Source of the DNA: Phycisphaerales bacterium
GTDB taxonomy: Bacteria > Planctomycetota > Phycisphaerae > Phycisphaerales > UBA1924
Direction of reading: 5' to 3'
NCBI GenBank assembly: GCA_019750095.1
Contig: JAIEOW010000026.1
Coordinates: 47,817-111,816, forward strand
Length of the DNA: 64,000 nt
Each line of letters begins with the position of its first letter. Within the stretch, counting starts at the first letter, position 1. Both the position numbers and the translations under genes were made by a program. The notes under the pieces were generated by a model. That model was not told where the DNA came from and searched no databases. It saw only the letters and a list, made by a program, of their open reading frames with translations. Positions 35,605 through 45,228 of the stretch are shown here, one piece after another.

Positions 35605-35836
35605 CTCGCCACTACCCACACACACCCGCACCACCGTCTTCCGCACGCAGTGCGCACGATGGTTGCCGGTGGCGCAGCGAGCAACGCGAGCCAGCCACCG
35701 GTCAGCACTTCCACCACTCGCGCTCCTCGCCCGTCTGAGGGCGAACGACGCACAATCGGCCACGCTCACGATGCACCGATGCGTCGTTCTTGGGACGGGA
35801 CCCGCCACCACTTCCAAACCCGGTATCGTTGAGCCA

Positions 35837-38017
35837 ATGCCCACGGGCGACGCCAACCCCTCTCCCAAGCCCCCGCCGATCGCGCTCACCGCCGCGCTCT
35901 CCACCGTGCGCGGCATCCGCACCGATCGCGCCGAAGGCCTCGCTCGCCTGGGCATCCACACCGTCGCTGATCTCATCCGCCATCTCCCCATGCGCTACGA
36001 GCGGCTGGAACCGCTCACGCCCATCGGCGAGCTCAAGCCCGGCGTCATCGGCACCGTCAGCGCCGAAATCACCGCCACCCGCATCGTCCGCGCGGGCAAA
36101 CGCCCACGCTTTGAAGCCGTCCTCGCCGACCACACCGGTCGCCTCGATCTCGTCTTCTTCAACGCGACGTACCTGCAAGGCAAGCTCTTCCCCGGGCTGC
36201 ACATCCGGGTCCAAGGCGACGTCCGACAGCGCGGCCCCGGCCTGCAGATGGCTAATCCCAAGTGGTGGAAGGCCGACATCGAGGACCCAGGCGTCGTCGA
36301 GACCATCGCCGAAGCTCGCATCCGCCCGGTGTATTCCGCGAGCGAGCAGGTCCCCTCGGCGGCGATCGAGCAGACCGTCGCCCTCATCCTGACCGACGCG
36401 CTGGCGCAGATCGACGACCATCTCTCCCCTGAGTATCGCGCCAAGCGCTCCTTGCCCGAACTGCGCGAGGCCTATCGCATGGCCCACGCACCGGCGAACA
36501 TGGAAGAAACCAAAGAGGCCCGCCGCCGCCTTGCCTTCGACGAACTGCTCATGCTGCAACTCGGCGTCTTCCTGCGTCGCCAGCAAACTCGCTCCGCTGT
36601 CCGCGCTCCAAAGCTGCTCGTCACGCCCGAGATCGATGCCTCCATCCGCGCCCGTTTTCCCTTTCCGCTCACCGGTGCCCAAGACCGCGTGGTGCGCGAG
36701 ATCGCCAAAGACCTCCGCGCCGATCGCCCCGCCAACCGCTTGATTCAGGGCGATGTGGGCAGCGGCAAAACCGTGGTCGCTCTTTACGCCATGCTCGCCG
36801 CCGTCGCCTGCGACGCCCAGGCCGCGATCATGGCCCCCACCGAACTGCTTGCCGAGCAGCACTATCTCTCAATCTCACGCATGCTCGAAGGGTCCAAGAC
36901 GCGCGTTGAGCTGCTCATCGGCGCGATGACCGAGGCCGACAAGCTCGCCGTGCTCGCTCGACTCGCTGCGGGAACCATCGACATCCTCATCGGCACCCAC
37001 GCTCTGCTCACCGATCGTGTCCGCTTTGCCAACCTCGCCGTCGCCGTCATCGACGAGCAACACCGCTTCGGCGTACACCAACGCGCCGCCCTCCGCAGCA
37101 AGGGCGAGGACCCCGCCTCACCCGACGCCAAGCCCGCCGCCCCGCACATCATCGTCATGACCGCGACGCCCATCCCCCGCACGCTCGCGCTCACGCTGCT
37201 GGGTGATCTCGACGTCTCGATCATCGACGAACTTCCCCCCGGCCGCACGCCGATCATCACCCGCGTCGTCCCCGCCGAACGCTCGGCAGAGGTCTACACC
37301 TACGCCCGCAAGCGCATCGACGCTGGCGAACAGGTCTACGTCGTCACACCGGCCATCGACACCGGCGCATCCGCGACCGACGACGACCAGCCGCGCGACA
37401 CCGATCTCAACGATCTCCGCACCGTGCTCGCCCGCCTGGAACAAGGCGAGTTCGCCGGCTGCCGCATCGCCGCACTTCACGGCCGCCTCAAGCGCGCCAC
37501 CCGCGAAGCTACCATGCACCGCTTCCGTGACGCCAAGATCGACGCACTCATCGCCACCACCGTCATCGAAGTCGGCGTCGACGTCTCCAACGCCACCGTC
37601 ATGATCATCGAGCACGCCGACCGCTTCGGGCTCGCCCAGCTCCACCAGCTCCGCGGCCGCGTTGGGCGAGGCGGCAAGCAGTCCCTCTGCGTCCTGCTCG
37701 CTTCCCCCCCACCGCTCACGCCCGAGGGCGAAGCCCGCCTCGCCGCCATGGCTGCCACCGGCGACGGTTTTGAGATCGCCGAGAAAGACCTCGAGCTCCG
37801 CGGCCCCGGCGAAGTCTTCGGCATGCGCCAGGCCGGTGCCCCTCCCTTCCGCGTCGCCGACCTCATGCGCGACCGCGAACTGCTCGCCCTCGCACGCCGC
37901 GATGCCAAAAAGTGGATCGACGACTCCCCAACTCTGCACGCCGATGGCGAAGACCTGCTCCGCAAACGCCTCCTGAAACTCCACGGCCAATGGCTGGGCC
38001 TCGGCGACATGGGCTAA
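35837..38017 (+). CDS. recG: ATP-dependent DNA helicase RecG
   Basis: Branched-DNA helicase acting on Holliday junctions and stalled forks. From the ATG at 35837 it has 726 residues (about 690 is usual). The N-terminal wedge domain opens LSTVRGIRTDRAEGLARLGIHTVADLIRHLPMRYE. Helicase motifs: GDVGSGKTVVALYAML (Walker A), IGTHALL, DEQHRFGVHQRAAL (RecG-type DEQHRFG), MTATPIPRTLALTLLGDLDVSIIDELPPGR, ATTVIEVGVDVSNATVMIIEHADRFGLAQLHQLRGRVGRG. The frame is open far upstream (to 35402) but overlaps the DUF971 gene and terminator, so that part is not coding. Confidence 0.95.
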   Translation: MPTGDANPSPKPPPIALTAALSTVRGIRTDRAEGLARLGIHTVADLIRHLPMRYERLEPLTPIGELKPGVIGTVSAEITATRIVRAGKRPRFEAVLADHTGRLDLVFFNATYLQGKLFPGLHIRVQGDVRQRGPGLQMANPKWWKADIEDPGVVETIAEARIRPVYSASEQVPSAAIEQTVALILTDALAQIDDHLSPEYRAKRSLPELREAYRMAHAPANMEETKEARRRLAFDELLMLQLGVFLRRQQTRSAVRAPKLLVTPEIDASIRARFPFPLTGAQDRVVREIAKDLRADRPANRLIQGDVGSGKTVVALYAMLAAVACDAQAAIMAPTELLAEQHYLSISRMLEGSKTRVELLIGAMTEADKLAVLARLAAGTIDILIGTHALLTDRVRFANLAVAVIDEQHRFGVHQRAALRSKGEDPASPDAKPAAPHIIVMTATPIPRTLALTLLGDLDVSIIDELPPGRTPIITRVVPAERSAEVYTYARKRIDAGEQVYVVTPAIDTGASATDDDQPRDTDLNDLRTVLARLEQGEFAGCRIAALHGRLKRATREATMHRFRDAKIDALIATTVIEVGVDVSNATVMIIEHADRFGLAQLHQLRGRVGRGGKQSLCVLLASPPPLTPEGEARLAAMAATGDGFEIAEKDLELRGPGEVFGMRQAGAPPFRVADLMRDRELLALARRDAKKWIDDSPTLHADGEDLLRKRLLKLHGQWLGLGDMG

Positions 38018-38055
38018 CCCCCCCCACCCCACCCCCACGGTCTACCCTTCGATCT

Positions 38056-38394
38056 ATGGGCCGAGGCCAGCGCGCACGCGGATATGACCCCGAACACGAC
38101 CTCGAGCGCCCGCAGGCAGACCCTGGTGCCACCTGGACCAAGGGCGTGCTGATCGAGGCCGCCAAGATTTCTGCCAAGACCTTCGACACGATTCGCAAGT
38201 CGGCCCGCGTACCCGGTCCCTCACATGGGGGATTGACACACCCATACTCCGCAAGCGATCTGATCGCCCTCATCCAAAAAGCTGAGAGCGGCCGGTTTTC
38301 CGAGATCGGTGCCCCCATCGCCGAGGCCTGGCGACCTCTTCTCAAGGAAGCCGGTCTGGTCATGCCCTCGGCGATCTCGCGCAAGAAGCGATGA
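38056..38394 (+). CDS. Hypothetical protein
   Basis: 112 residues from the ATG at 38056, which follows recG by 38 bases. The first 40 residues are polar and basic; then WTKGVLIEAAKISAKTFDTIRKSARVPGPSHGG and HPYSASDLIALIQKAESGRFSEIGAPIAEAWRPLLKEAG form helices that could make a helix-turn-helix (AAKISAKTFDTIRKSARV). DNA binding is a guess. I recognise no family. Confidence 0.5.
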   Translation: MGRGQRARGYDPEHDLERPQADPGATWTKGVLIEAAKISAKTFDTIRKSARVPGPSHGGLTHPYSASDLIALIQKAESGRFSEIGAPIAEAWRPLLKEAGLVMPSAISRKKR

Positions 38395-38698
38395 GCCCGG
38401 AAAAACGACGGATTCATCGAGAATCTTCGATTGTTGACAACTGGTCGTCTGTGAAGATCCGGTGAGATTCGACTTGCAGGAAGCGTGTGCTCGCGATATT
38501 CTCGCGGCGTCCTCGGGGGCGATCCGATAGCCGAGGTCTTCGAGTTTCGTCCGTGCCTTTCTCGCATGGCGGCTCGTGTCATTTGCCCCGATCGGATTTG
38601 GTTGGTTGCTGTCGTTTGATTGATCCTTCGTGTTGCACCGCCCGCGTCGGAGATCGCGGGCCTAGGCCGCAGGAAGCGGCGAGAGGTTGGTCCAGAGC
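38395..38698. other. Intergenic region upstream of the TSCPD gene
   Basis: About 300 bases without a credible gene. A TTGACA occurs at 38435-38440 but no matching -10 box is spaced correctly. No cobalamin riboswitch features were recognised. Confidence 0.3.
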
Positions 38699-39076
38699 AT
38701 GGTGGCACACCGTCAAGTCCTTCCCGAAACCCGCTCCTCGATCACGCACAAGTTCTGCATTAACGGGCACGAGGGGTATTTGACGATCGGGCTGCACCCC
38801 GACGGCCGACCGGGCGAGATTTTCATCAAGATGGCCAAGGAAGGGTCCACCATGAGCGGGATGTGCCAGGCCTTCTGCCGGGCGTTCTCGCTGGCCCTGC
38901 AATATGGCCTCTCGCTCGAAGACGCCGTGATCCGCTTCAGCGGGATGCGCTTTGAGCCCATGGGCGCGACGACCAATCCTGACATTCCCGAATGCCAGTC
39001 CATCGTCGACTATGTCGCCAAGTTCCTGCTGGCCCACTTTGCCGAGGGTCACCCCGGCGAGCGTCGTCTGGGCTGA
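38699..39076 (+). CDS. Stand-alone TSCPD domain (C-terminal domain of class II ribonucleotide reductase)
   Basis: 125 residues closely resembling the C-terminal segment of B12-dependent ribonucleotide reductase (NrdJ): THKFCINGHEGYLTIGLHPDGRPGEIFIKMAKEGSTMSG, then FCRAFSLALQYGLSLEDAVIRFSGMRFEPMGATTNPDIPECQSIVDYVAKFLL. In the full enzyme this part follows the catalytic barrel. Here there is no catalytic domain on either side, and the gene starts and stops cleanly, so it is either a split subunit or an independent regulator. ATG at 38699 is used; a TTG at 38687 is an alternative. Confidence 0.8.
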   Translation: MVAHRQVLPETRSSITHKFCINGHEGYLTIGLHPDGRPGEIFIKMAKEGSTMSGMCQAFCRAFSLALQYGLSLEDAVIRFSGMRFEPMGATTNPDIPECQSIVDYVAKFLLAHFAEGHPGERRLG

Positions 39077-39157
39077 GTTTTTTGCCCTCATCAGGATTCG
39101 TTCCTCACGCTGCGACTCAGGCCGACAAATCAGCCCGCGCGTCGTAGCATTGGCAAC

Positions 39158-42100
39158 ATGTTCACGCGGAAAACCAGCGGGCTAGGCGAAGGCGGGGGCT
39201 CGGCGGGAAGTGCTGGGCGTGGTTCGTCTACACGAACGACGGGTCTTCTCGTCGCGGTCGCGCTCGGCCTGATTGGCGCGGGCGTGGCGTTGTTTGTCGC
39301 CGTGGGTCATCGTAAATCCGCAGGTTCCGGCCCGCTTCCCGGCGATGTCGTGGACATCGGCAAAGCCCCGTCAACCGAAGGCGTACGCGACATCGGTACG
39401 AGCGCGGATGGGCGCATCCAGATCGAAGACAAGAAACAGCCCGGTCGGCTTGCCGCTGAACTGGCGTACGGCAAGCTTGATCCTGTCAGCCCCGGAAACT
39501 ACCGCGTCGATCAGCCGCGTGCCTGGATGTATCTGCGTGATGGTCGGGTCGTGCATGTGCGTGCGGACTCGGGCCAGATCAAACGCGGCGGTTCTACCAC
39601 CGGTGCGCTGGGCGGGCAGGCCGACATCGAGAGCGGGCGTTTTTATGGCAATGTGCTCGTGCGCGTGTTCAGCTCGCGAGAGAACGCCTCAGGACTGAAC
39701 ATCCCCATCGATCCCGAGCGCGACGAGCCGGCGATGCTGCTGGCGACCGAGTCGATCGACTTTGACGCGGTGCTTTTGCGGGCGAGCACCAGCGATCCGT
39801 TCGCGGTGTCGGCTCGCAACCTGCTCATGGAGGGCGAGGGGCTGCTCCTGGGCGTGAACCAGGTGCGCTCGCGCATCGAGGTGCTGCAGACTACGGGCAA
39901 GTTTGTCCGCTACAACCCGAATATCAAAGTGGATCGGCCGAAGAAGAACGCCGAGCCCAAGGTGGCGAGCTCGGCACCAGCCACGAGTGGCGCGACGACC
40001 GCCCTCGACAAGTCCACGACTCCGGCTCCGCAGCAATCAACGTCTGCTCAGCCCCCGACGGCTCTCGCCGCGGCACCCGCGACGCCACCCGAGCCCAAGA
40101 TCGACCTGTACCAGACGACCATCATCGGCGAACTCTCGGTGACTCAGGCCGGACGCGTGCTGACGAGCGACACGCTCGACGTGTTCATGCGTTTGATCGA
40201 CAATCAGCTTCCCGAAAACGCCTTCGGCATCTGGCCGAAGAACACGGAAGTCGCGGCATCACAGGACGAGCCCAAGGCCGCAACGCCTCCAGCGGCGGCG
40301 GAGCAGCCCGCGACCCTCGCCTCGGCTCCGCCCGCGTCGGCGGCCACGGTGGTCGCCGAGACCGCCAGCAAGCGCAAGAACCTGTTTGTCTCCGCAGGCG
40401 ATGAAGACATCGTCATGCGATGGACCGGCCCGCTGGTGCTTCGCCCGATCGAAAAGGCGGGACCGGAGCTCGGCGATGGCAACCACTTTGCCGCCCGATT
40501 CAACGCCGACCGTGCGGGCGGGCGTGATGTGGTGCGCGTGACCGATGCGCAGACAAGAGCCGACATCACCTGCGCCCAGATCGAGTATGCCGCGAGCAAG
40601 CGGATGCTGGCGTTGCTGGCTTCATCCACCGCAGGTGATGTCGCAGCGATGCCCGGCTCGCGCGTGCTGGCGATGGTGCCCGAAACCGGACAGATCACCG
40701 CACCGAGCGTTCGGATCGATCTTGGCACCGGTCTTGGCCAGGCGATCGGGGCGGGCTCGCTGCTGAGCTTGCGCGAGCAGCGCGACGCGAGCAAGTTTGT
40801 CGGGCCGCCCACGCCAGCGGAGCTTTCGGTCGATCCCGCCGCACTCTTGCGCCAGATCACGTGGAACGACCAGATGGACTTTCAGTTCCGCGCCATAAAC
40901 GGCCGCCTGACCGGCGCGATGGACTGGGCACAGTTCAACGGCTCGGTGCTGGCCAAGGACAAGCTTTCGACGATCGCCGGTGACTATCTGAAAGCCGATT
41001 TTATGCGTGTGGGCGAGCAGGAATCCGCGCTCAAGCTCGTGCGCGTTGTGGGCAATGCCACGGCGATCGCCGGTCCGCGAACGATTGAAGTCTCTCGCCA
41101 GGGTCCGGCACGCGATCCGATGGTGGCGGCTCGTGAGATCGTCGTGCAGTTCGAACCCTCCAAGATCGATCCGAATGAGAGCGACCCGATCCGCGCTGTC
41201 GCCACCGGCGGGGTCCGCGCGGCGAATCGCGAAGCGACGATGACCACACGCACCATGGAAGCGATCATGACCCGTGATCGCGCTCAAGGCGTGGTCGTCA
41301 CCGACGTGCTGTGCGACGGTCAAACGACCTTTGACCGTGCCGACGGGGTGAGCGCTCGGGCCGACCGCGTGCGCGCGAGCCCGCTCCTGCGCACCGTCGA
41401 CCTGACGGGCCAACCAGTGGTGCTCGCACGCGACGGCTCGACCATCGTCGGCACTCAGATGGCGCTCGATGACGCCGCCGGGACGCTGATGACCTTTGGC
41501 GAGGGCTCGATGGAGCACCTTCAGGCCGACAAGTCCGGCAACCCCGACGAACAGACGCGCGTGCGGGCGACGTGGACCAAGAGCATGCTCTTCAACAACA
41601 CGCGGGGCACGGTCGAGTGTGCGGGTGACACGGTCGTCGCCGCGACCAGCGCGCTGCGCGAGCAGACGCTGAAGGCCGAGCGGCTGAATCTCTGGCTCAC
41701 GCCCGCGGGCGAAGAGTCTGTGGCGGCGGCGCAAGTACTCACCACGAGCAGCACCAACGGGCAGACCAGTTCCGGGCTGGCGGCGGGTGAGCGTCGGCTG
41801 CTGAAGGCCGAGGCGATCGGAGCGTCGGTCGAACGCGAAGGTGCTCCGAACGCGAGCGTCGAGATGCGTCGCTACGCACGCCCGATCCAGACGATCGCCA
41901 GCGCCGACGACGCCGATCGCCCCGTGCGCATCGGCGAGCGCGTGCTGGAACAAGTCGTATTCCTCGATGGCGGACGGATCATCGCCGACGATGTCGCGGG
42001 CACGGTCGAGATTCCGGGTGCGGGTCGTGCGATCGTGCGTGATCAGAAGAACGCCGGATCGACCGAGGCAAGCAAGACCACCGCCGCTCCAGCGTCACCC

Positions 42101-42547
42101 GCCACCGGTTCGCGCGGCACATCGCGCTTCACGTGGACGGGGAGCATGAAGCTCGATCGCCCGTCGGGCTTGCTCCGCATGCTCAAGGACACCGAACTGG
42201 TGCACCTGCCGCTGGGCTCGAATCAGGTCACTCGCATCGTCGCGACACAGATGGACGCGACGCTGAACCTGCGCGGCGAGGGGCTCGAGGCGCGATCGGC
42301 GGAGTTGCAGCGCGCCGAGGCGATCGGAGCGGTTTTCGCCGAGAGCGGCACGCAGAAGCTGCTCTGCGATCGTCTGGTCTATGAAGCACTCGCGGGCACC
42401 GCGCTTGCTACGAGCAATGACGGGAATCGGGTCACGCTCTACGACGATCGCAAGCCGACGCCGATGGTGGCCAAGGCGCTGAAGTGGGATTTGACCCGCG
42501 ACCGGGTGGAAGTCACCGAACCCGCGCCGATCACTTCGCCGAGGTGA
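39158..42547 (+). CDS. Large LptC/OstA-like periplasmic protein
   Basis: 1129 residues. One N-terminal membrane helix (TTGLLVAVALGLIGAGVALFVAVG, about 27-50), then an LptC-like beta-jellyroll beginning NYRVDQPRAWMYLRDGRVVHVRADSGQIKRGG ... ADIESGRFYGNVLVRVF, and further OstA-like stretches of short beta strands (LRVVGNATAIAGPRTIEVSRQG, VRAVATGGVRAAN-like, LKAERLNLWLTPAGEE, LRGEGLEARSAELQRAEAIGAVFAESG), split by Ala/Pro/Thr-rich linkers (about residues 265-310). The resemblance suggests transport of a lipopolysaccharide-like lipid across the periplasm, but it is far longer than LptC (about 190) or LptA (about 180). Confidence 0.6.
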   Translation: MFTRKTSGLGEGGGSAGSAGRGSSTRTTGLLVAVALGLIGAGVALFVAVGHRKSAGSGPLPGDVVDIGKAPSTEGVRDIGTSADGRIQIEDKKQPGRLAAELAYGKLDPVSPGNYRVDQPRAWMYLRDGRVVHVRADSGQIKRGGSTTGALGGQADIESGRFYGNVLVRVFSSRENASGLNIPIDPERDEPAMLLATESIDFDAVLLRASTSDPFAVSARNLLMEGEGLLLGVNQVRSRIEVLQTTGKFVRYNPNIKVDRPKKNAEPKVASSAPATSGATTALDKSTTPAPQQSTSAQPPTALAAAPATPPEPKIDLYQTTIIGELSVTQAGRVLTSDTLDVFMRLIDNQLPENAFGIWPKNTEVAASQDEPKAATPPAAAEQPATLASAPPASAATVVAETASKRKNLFVSAGDEDIVMRWTGPLVLRPIEKAGPELGDGNHFAARFNADRAGGRDVVRVTDAQTRADITCAQIEYAASKRMLALLASSTAGDVAAMPGSRVLAMVPETGQITAPSVRIDLGTGLGQAIGAGSLLSLREQRDASKFVGPPTPAELSVDPAALLRQITWNDQMDFQFRAINGRLTGAMDWAQFNGSVLAKDKLSTIAGDYLKADFMRVGEQESALKLVRVVGNATAIAGPRTIEVSRQGPARDPMVAAREIVVQFEPSKIDPNESDPIRAVATGGVRAANREATMTTRTMEAIMTRDRAQGVVVTDVLCDGQTTFDRADGVSARADRVRASPLLRTVDLTGQPVVLARDGSTIVGTQMALDDAAGTLMTFGEGSMEHLQADKSGNPDEQTRVRATWTKSMLFNNTRGTVECAGDTVVAATSALREQTLKAERLNLWLTPAGEESVAAAQVLTTSSTNGQTSSGLAAGERRLLKAEAIGASVEREGAPNASVEMRRYARPIQTIASADDADRPVRIGERVLEQVVFLDGGRIIADDVAGTVEIPGAGRAIVRDQKNAGSTEASKTTAAPASPATGSRGTSRFTWTGSMKLDRPSGLLRMLKDTELVHLPLGSNQVTRIVATQMDATLNLRGEGLEARSAELQRAEAIGAVFAESGTQKLLCDRLVYEALAGTALATSNDGNRVTLYDDRKPTPMVAKALKWDLTRDRVEVTEPAPITSPR

Positions 42548-42581
42548 GCGGGGCATCGGCCTCCTGACACAGGAGCATCGC

Positions 42582-43643
42582 ATGGGCCGGAATCTTGTGG
42601 TCTGTTGCGACGGAACGGGCAATGACCTCGACGGGCATCCGACCAACGTGCTGCGCATGGCGAAGATCGCCGAGCGTGACGATGCGACAAAGCAGATGGT
42701 CTTTTATGACACGGGCGTAGGCACGATCCTCGATCCGCAGATGCTCTCATGGCATCGGAAGCTGATCCGCAAGGCCTTTGATCAGGCGACTGGGCTGAGC
42801 CTGCGCGACAACTTTCTTGCCGCCTATGACTTTCTGATTCTGAACTGGCAGCCGGGGGATCGGATCATGCTGTTTGGATTCAGCCGTGGCGCATATACGG
42901 CTCGCATGATCGCCTCGGCGATCAGGATGTTCGGGATTCCGAGACCTGAGAGTCGGAATCTGGCTCGCTACATCTGGCAAGCGTTGACCGAAGACGGCAA
43001 GGGTGAAGGGTCGGGTTTTCGAATCGGCTCCGGTATCAGGAAGCACTTTGCTCGCGATGCGGCGGTGGATTTTCTGGGCGTCTGGGACACGGTGAGCGCG
43101 TTCGGGATGATCACGGCGATGAAGACCGTGCCCTACACGCGATCAAACGACATCGTCAAGGTGGTTCGACACGCCGTGGCACTGGATGAACGGCGGTCGC
43201 TCTTTGCATCAAACCGTTTCGAAACCGATCCGAACGAGATCAAGAATCGAGACGTGGTGGAGATCGGTTTTCCAGGCGTCCACTCCGATGTGGGCGGCGG
43301 ATATCACGAGGAGAAGGAGTCTCAGCTTGCGATGATCGCCTTTGAGTGGATGCTGAAGGAAGCCCAGCAGCACGGCCTGCTCGTGAATGAGTCGCGGCTG
43401 CAGCGCGTTCGCGAGCAGACCTCGAAGCCCTCAGCGGACGGAGTCATGCACAACTCGCTCAGGGGCTTCTGGAACGTGATCGAGTTTCTGCCGGTGCGCC
43501 GCTGGAATCATGGCAAGGGGCGGCTTGCCTGGCACTGGCCGAACTTCTTTCGCGCGCGGAAGCTGTCCGGGCTCAAGGAACACCCATCGGTCGAGGAGCG
43601 TCGGCGAGCGGTTGCTGGGTACAAGCCGACCAAACCGCGGTGA
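42582..43643 (+). CDS. DUF2235 alpha/beta-hydrolase-like protein
   Basis: 353 residues. DUF2235 signature: NLVVCCDGTGNDLDGHPTNVLRM, KQMVFYDTGVGT, LILNWQPGDRIMLFGFSRGAYTARMIASAI with the nucleophile motif G-x-S-x-G (GFSRG), VDFLGVWDTVSAFG, HAVALDERRSLFASNRF and IGFPGVHSDVGGGY. In type VI secretion effectors (Tle1) this fold is a phospholipase. No T6SS gene, immunity gene or signal peptide is nearby, so a housekeeping hydrolase is equally possible. It ends just before a repeat array and converges with nuoC. Confidence 0.82.
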   Translation: MGRNLVVCCDGTGNDLDGHPTNVLRMAKIAERDDATKQMVFYDTGVGTILDPQMLSWHRKLIRKAFDQATGLSLRDNFLAAYDFLILNWQPGDRIMLFGFSRGAYTARMIASAIRMFGIPRPESRNLARYIWQALTEDGKGEGSGFRIGSGIRKHFARDAAVDFLGVWDTVSAFGMITAMKTVPYTRSNDIVKVVRHAVALDERRSLFASNRFETDPNEIKNRDVVEIGFPGVHSDVGGGYHEEKESQLAMIAFEWMLKEAQQHGLLVNESRLQRVREQTSKPSADGVMHNSLRGFWNVIEFLPVRRWNHGKGRLAWHWPNFFRARKLSGLKEHPSVEERRRAVAGYKPTKPR

Positions 43644-43651
43644 GTGCGTCC

Positions 43652-43755
43652 ATCCGAGGCGTGGGCGCGAGCCCATGCACGCTGGGGGTGGGGTGGGGGT
43701 TTGCCCGATGGAGTATCTGCGTCGTACGTGCCCGGGCTTGCGCCCGGGCCTCTGA
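43652..43755. repeat. BIME-like pair of inverted hairpins (type C)
   Basis: Between the convergent DUF2235 and nuoC stops lie two facing hairpins: GCGTGGGC-GCGA-GCCCATGC at 43659-43678 and, inverted, GCCCGGGC-TTGC-GCCCGGGC at 43730-43749. Read from their outer ends both begin ATC(C/A)GAGGC and have GCRA loops. A single copy of the first hairpin is the terminator at 35571-35604. It may also terminate both genes. Confidence 0.65.
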
Positions 43756-43761
43756 TTGAGG

Positions 43762-44337
43762 TTACGCGCTGGTGCGATCGATGACGGCGTATTGCTCGCG
43801 TTCGCCCCGGCCGCGAAGGGGATAGTCCTTGCGGAGCGGGTGGCCCGGGAACTCTTCCCACGTCAGAATGCGGCGGAGGTCCGGGTGGTTGCGGAAGCGG
43901 ATGCCGAACATGTCGAAGACCTCGCGCTCGGGCCACTCGGCTCCGGGCCAGAGGTCGCAGGCGGAGTCGACGTACAGGGCCGGATCTTCTTCGATGCCGC
44001 CGGTGGGAAGCGAAGGGTTGAGAAAGACCTTCACGAAAAAGCGATCGTCGCGGTCGAAGCAGATGAGGTTGTACGCGACGGCGAACCGACCAGGCATCTT
44101 GCCGGGATAGTTCAGATAGTCGACGCCGAAGACATCGGAGAGGAACTCGTACTTGCAGCGGGGATCATCGCGCAAGAACTTCAGCACGGCGTGCAGATCC
44201 TGCGGCTCGATGATGAGCGTGGACTGGCCGCGGAACTCGGTGCCGCGGAACTTCTTGCCCGGAAACGCGCTCTTGACGGCGTTGAAGGTGGGGTGATCGA
44301 GATTCGCCTGCGTGGGGTTCTGAGAAGTGCTGCTCAC
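43762..44337 (-). CDS. nuoC: NADH-quinone oxidoreductase subunit C
   Basis: Peripheral-arm 30-kDa subunit of complex I. The family signature is complete near the C-terminus: [38 protein letters not shown], with [16 protein letters not shown] diagnostic. 191 residues from a GTG at 44337, chosen because GAGGA lies about eight bases upstream; the frame extends to 44379 without further support. Neither nuoB nor nuoD is adjacent. The gene upstream on the same strand (44 bases away) is of unknown family. Confidence 0.93.
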   Translation of the reverse strand: MSSTSQNPTQANLDHPTFNAVKSAFPGKKFRGTEFRGQSTLIIEPQDLHAVLKFLRDDPRCKYEFLSDVFGVDYLNYPGKMPGRFAVAYNLICFDRDDRFFVKVFLNPSLPTGGIEEDPALYVDSACDLWPGAEWPEREVFDMFGIRFRNHPDLRRILTWEEFPGHPLRKDYPLRGRGEREQYAVIDRTSA

Positions 44338-44381
44338 GGTCGTTCCTCGGAGCGAGCCGGAAGTCCGGCTGCGGTCCAAGG

Positions 44382-45107
44382 TTAGGAGGCCTGGGCGAGG
44401 ATGGCCGCACTCTCGGCGGCTTTCAGCTCGGGAATCAGGATGCTGATGCCCGGGGGCAGGGTCTTTTTGGCGATGAAGGCGATGGTGGCGCCCGGGATGA
44501 CGCCCTCATCGAGCGGGCAGGGCTTGCAGTAGTCCTTTGGTGAGATCGCGACGCCCGAGACGACCACGCCGAAGATCTTGGGGGCAGAGTCGGGCACGCC
44601 GGCGACGATGTCGCGAACGAACTCGAAGATGCGGGTGATCTGATCGACGCCCATGGCCGAGCGGGCAAAGAGCGGCGTGAGCATGCTCGCCGGGTCGATC
44701 AGCACGCGTGCGGCGATGGGTTCACCCTGCGGAGCGATGATTTTTCGGATGCCGGGGATGTCGCTGACAACGTGGCGGGCGTGCGAGCGGATGACCGGTG
44801 GCGGTGGCTCAACGCGTCTGAGCGCGTTCATGAGCGCGTTCCACCCGACGTTGCCCCAGGTGCGCGGATCGGGGTTGAAGAGTTCGGCGGCGGCGAGCGC
44901 GGTGGTCGTGTCGACCTGCGCGCCAGAGCCGGACCAAAGCACGGCTGGGACGCCGATGGGCTTCGGCACGCCGGTTGCGGGGAGCGCGATCACGCTGAGT
45001 GTCGGCGCATTCCATGCCGACACGTCTTCGGCAGACCCACCCAGCGGGCGAATGGGCCCCTCGGCGTCTGGCAGGATCAAGATCGGATTCGGTGTGTCAG
45101 CCATCAT
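44382..45107 (-). CDS. Hypothetical protein upstream of nuoC
   Basis: 241 residues; starts at 45107 or the second Met at 45104. No signal or membrane helix. Visible parts: [92 protein letters not shown] and [23 protein letters not shown]. The only striking pair of cysteines is YCKPCP. It does not carry the cysteines of NuoB, so it is not that subunit. Its 44-base spacing to nuoC suggests a shared transcript. Confidence 0.6.
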   Translation of the reverse strand: MMADTPNPILILPDAEGPIRPLGGSAEDVSAWNAPTLSVIALPATGVPKPIGVPAVLWSGSGAQVDTTTALAAAELFNPDPRTWGNVGWNALMNALRRVEPPPPVIRSHARHVVSDIPGIRKIIAPQGEPIAARVLIDPASMLTPLFARSAMGVDQITRIFEFVRDIVAGVPDSAPKIFGVVVSGVAISPKDYCKPCPLDEGVIPGATIAFIAKKTLPPGISILIPELKAAESAAILAQAS

Positions 45108-45228
45108 GGGAATGGTTGGCTCCTTGGGCCGAGGATGCAGGTCCAGTTTGGGTTACAGCATCGAGCGGTCCGAGATCAAGTTTCGATATCGGTCCGAGCG
45201 GACCCCTGAGCCACTTCAAAGGACGACT

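Noticed and set aside
38395..38698. Cobalamin riboswitch before the TSCPD gene
   Set aside because: No B12-box-like sequence or ordered helices could be recognised.
44382..45107. NuoB, from proximity to nuoC
   Set aside because: The conserved cysteine pairs of NuoB are missing and the fold pattern differs.
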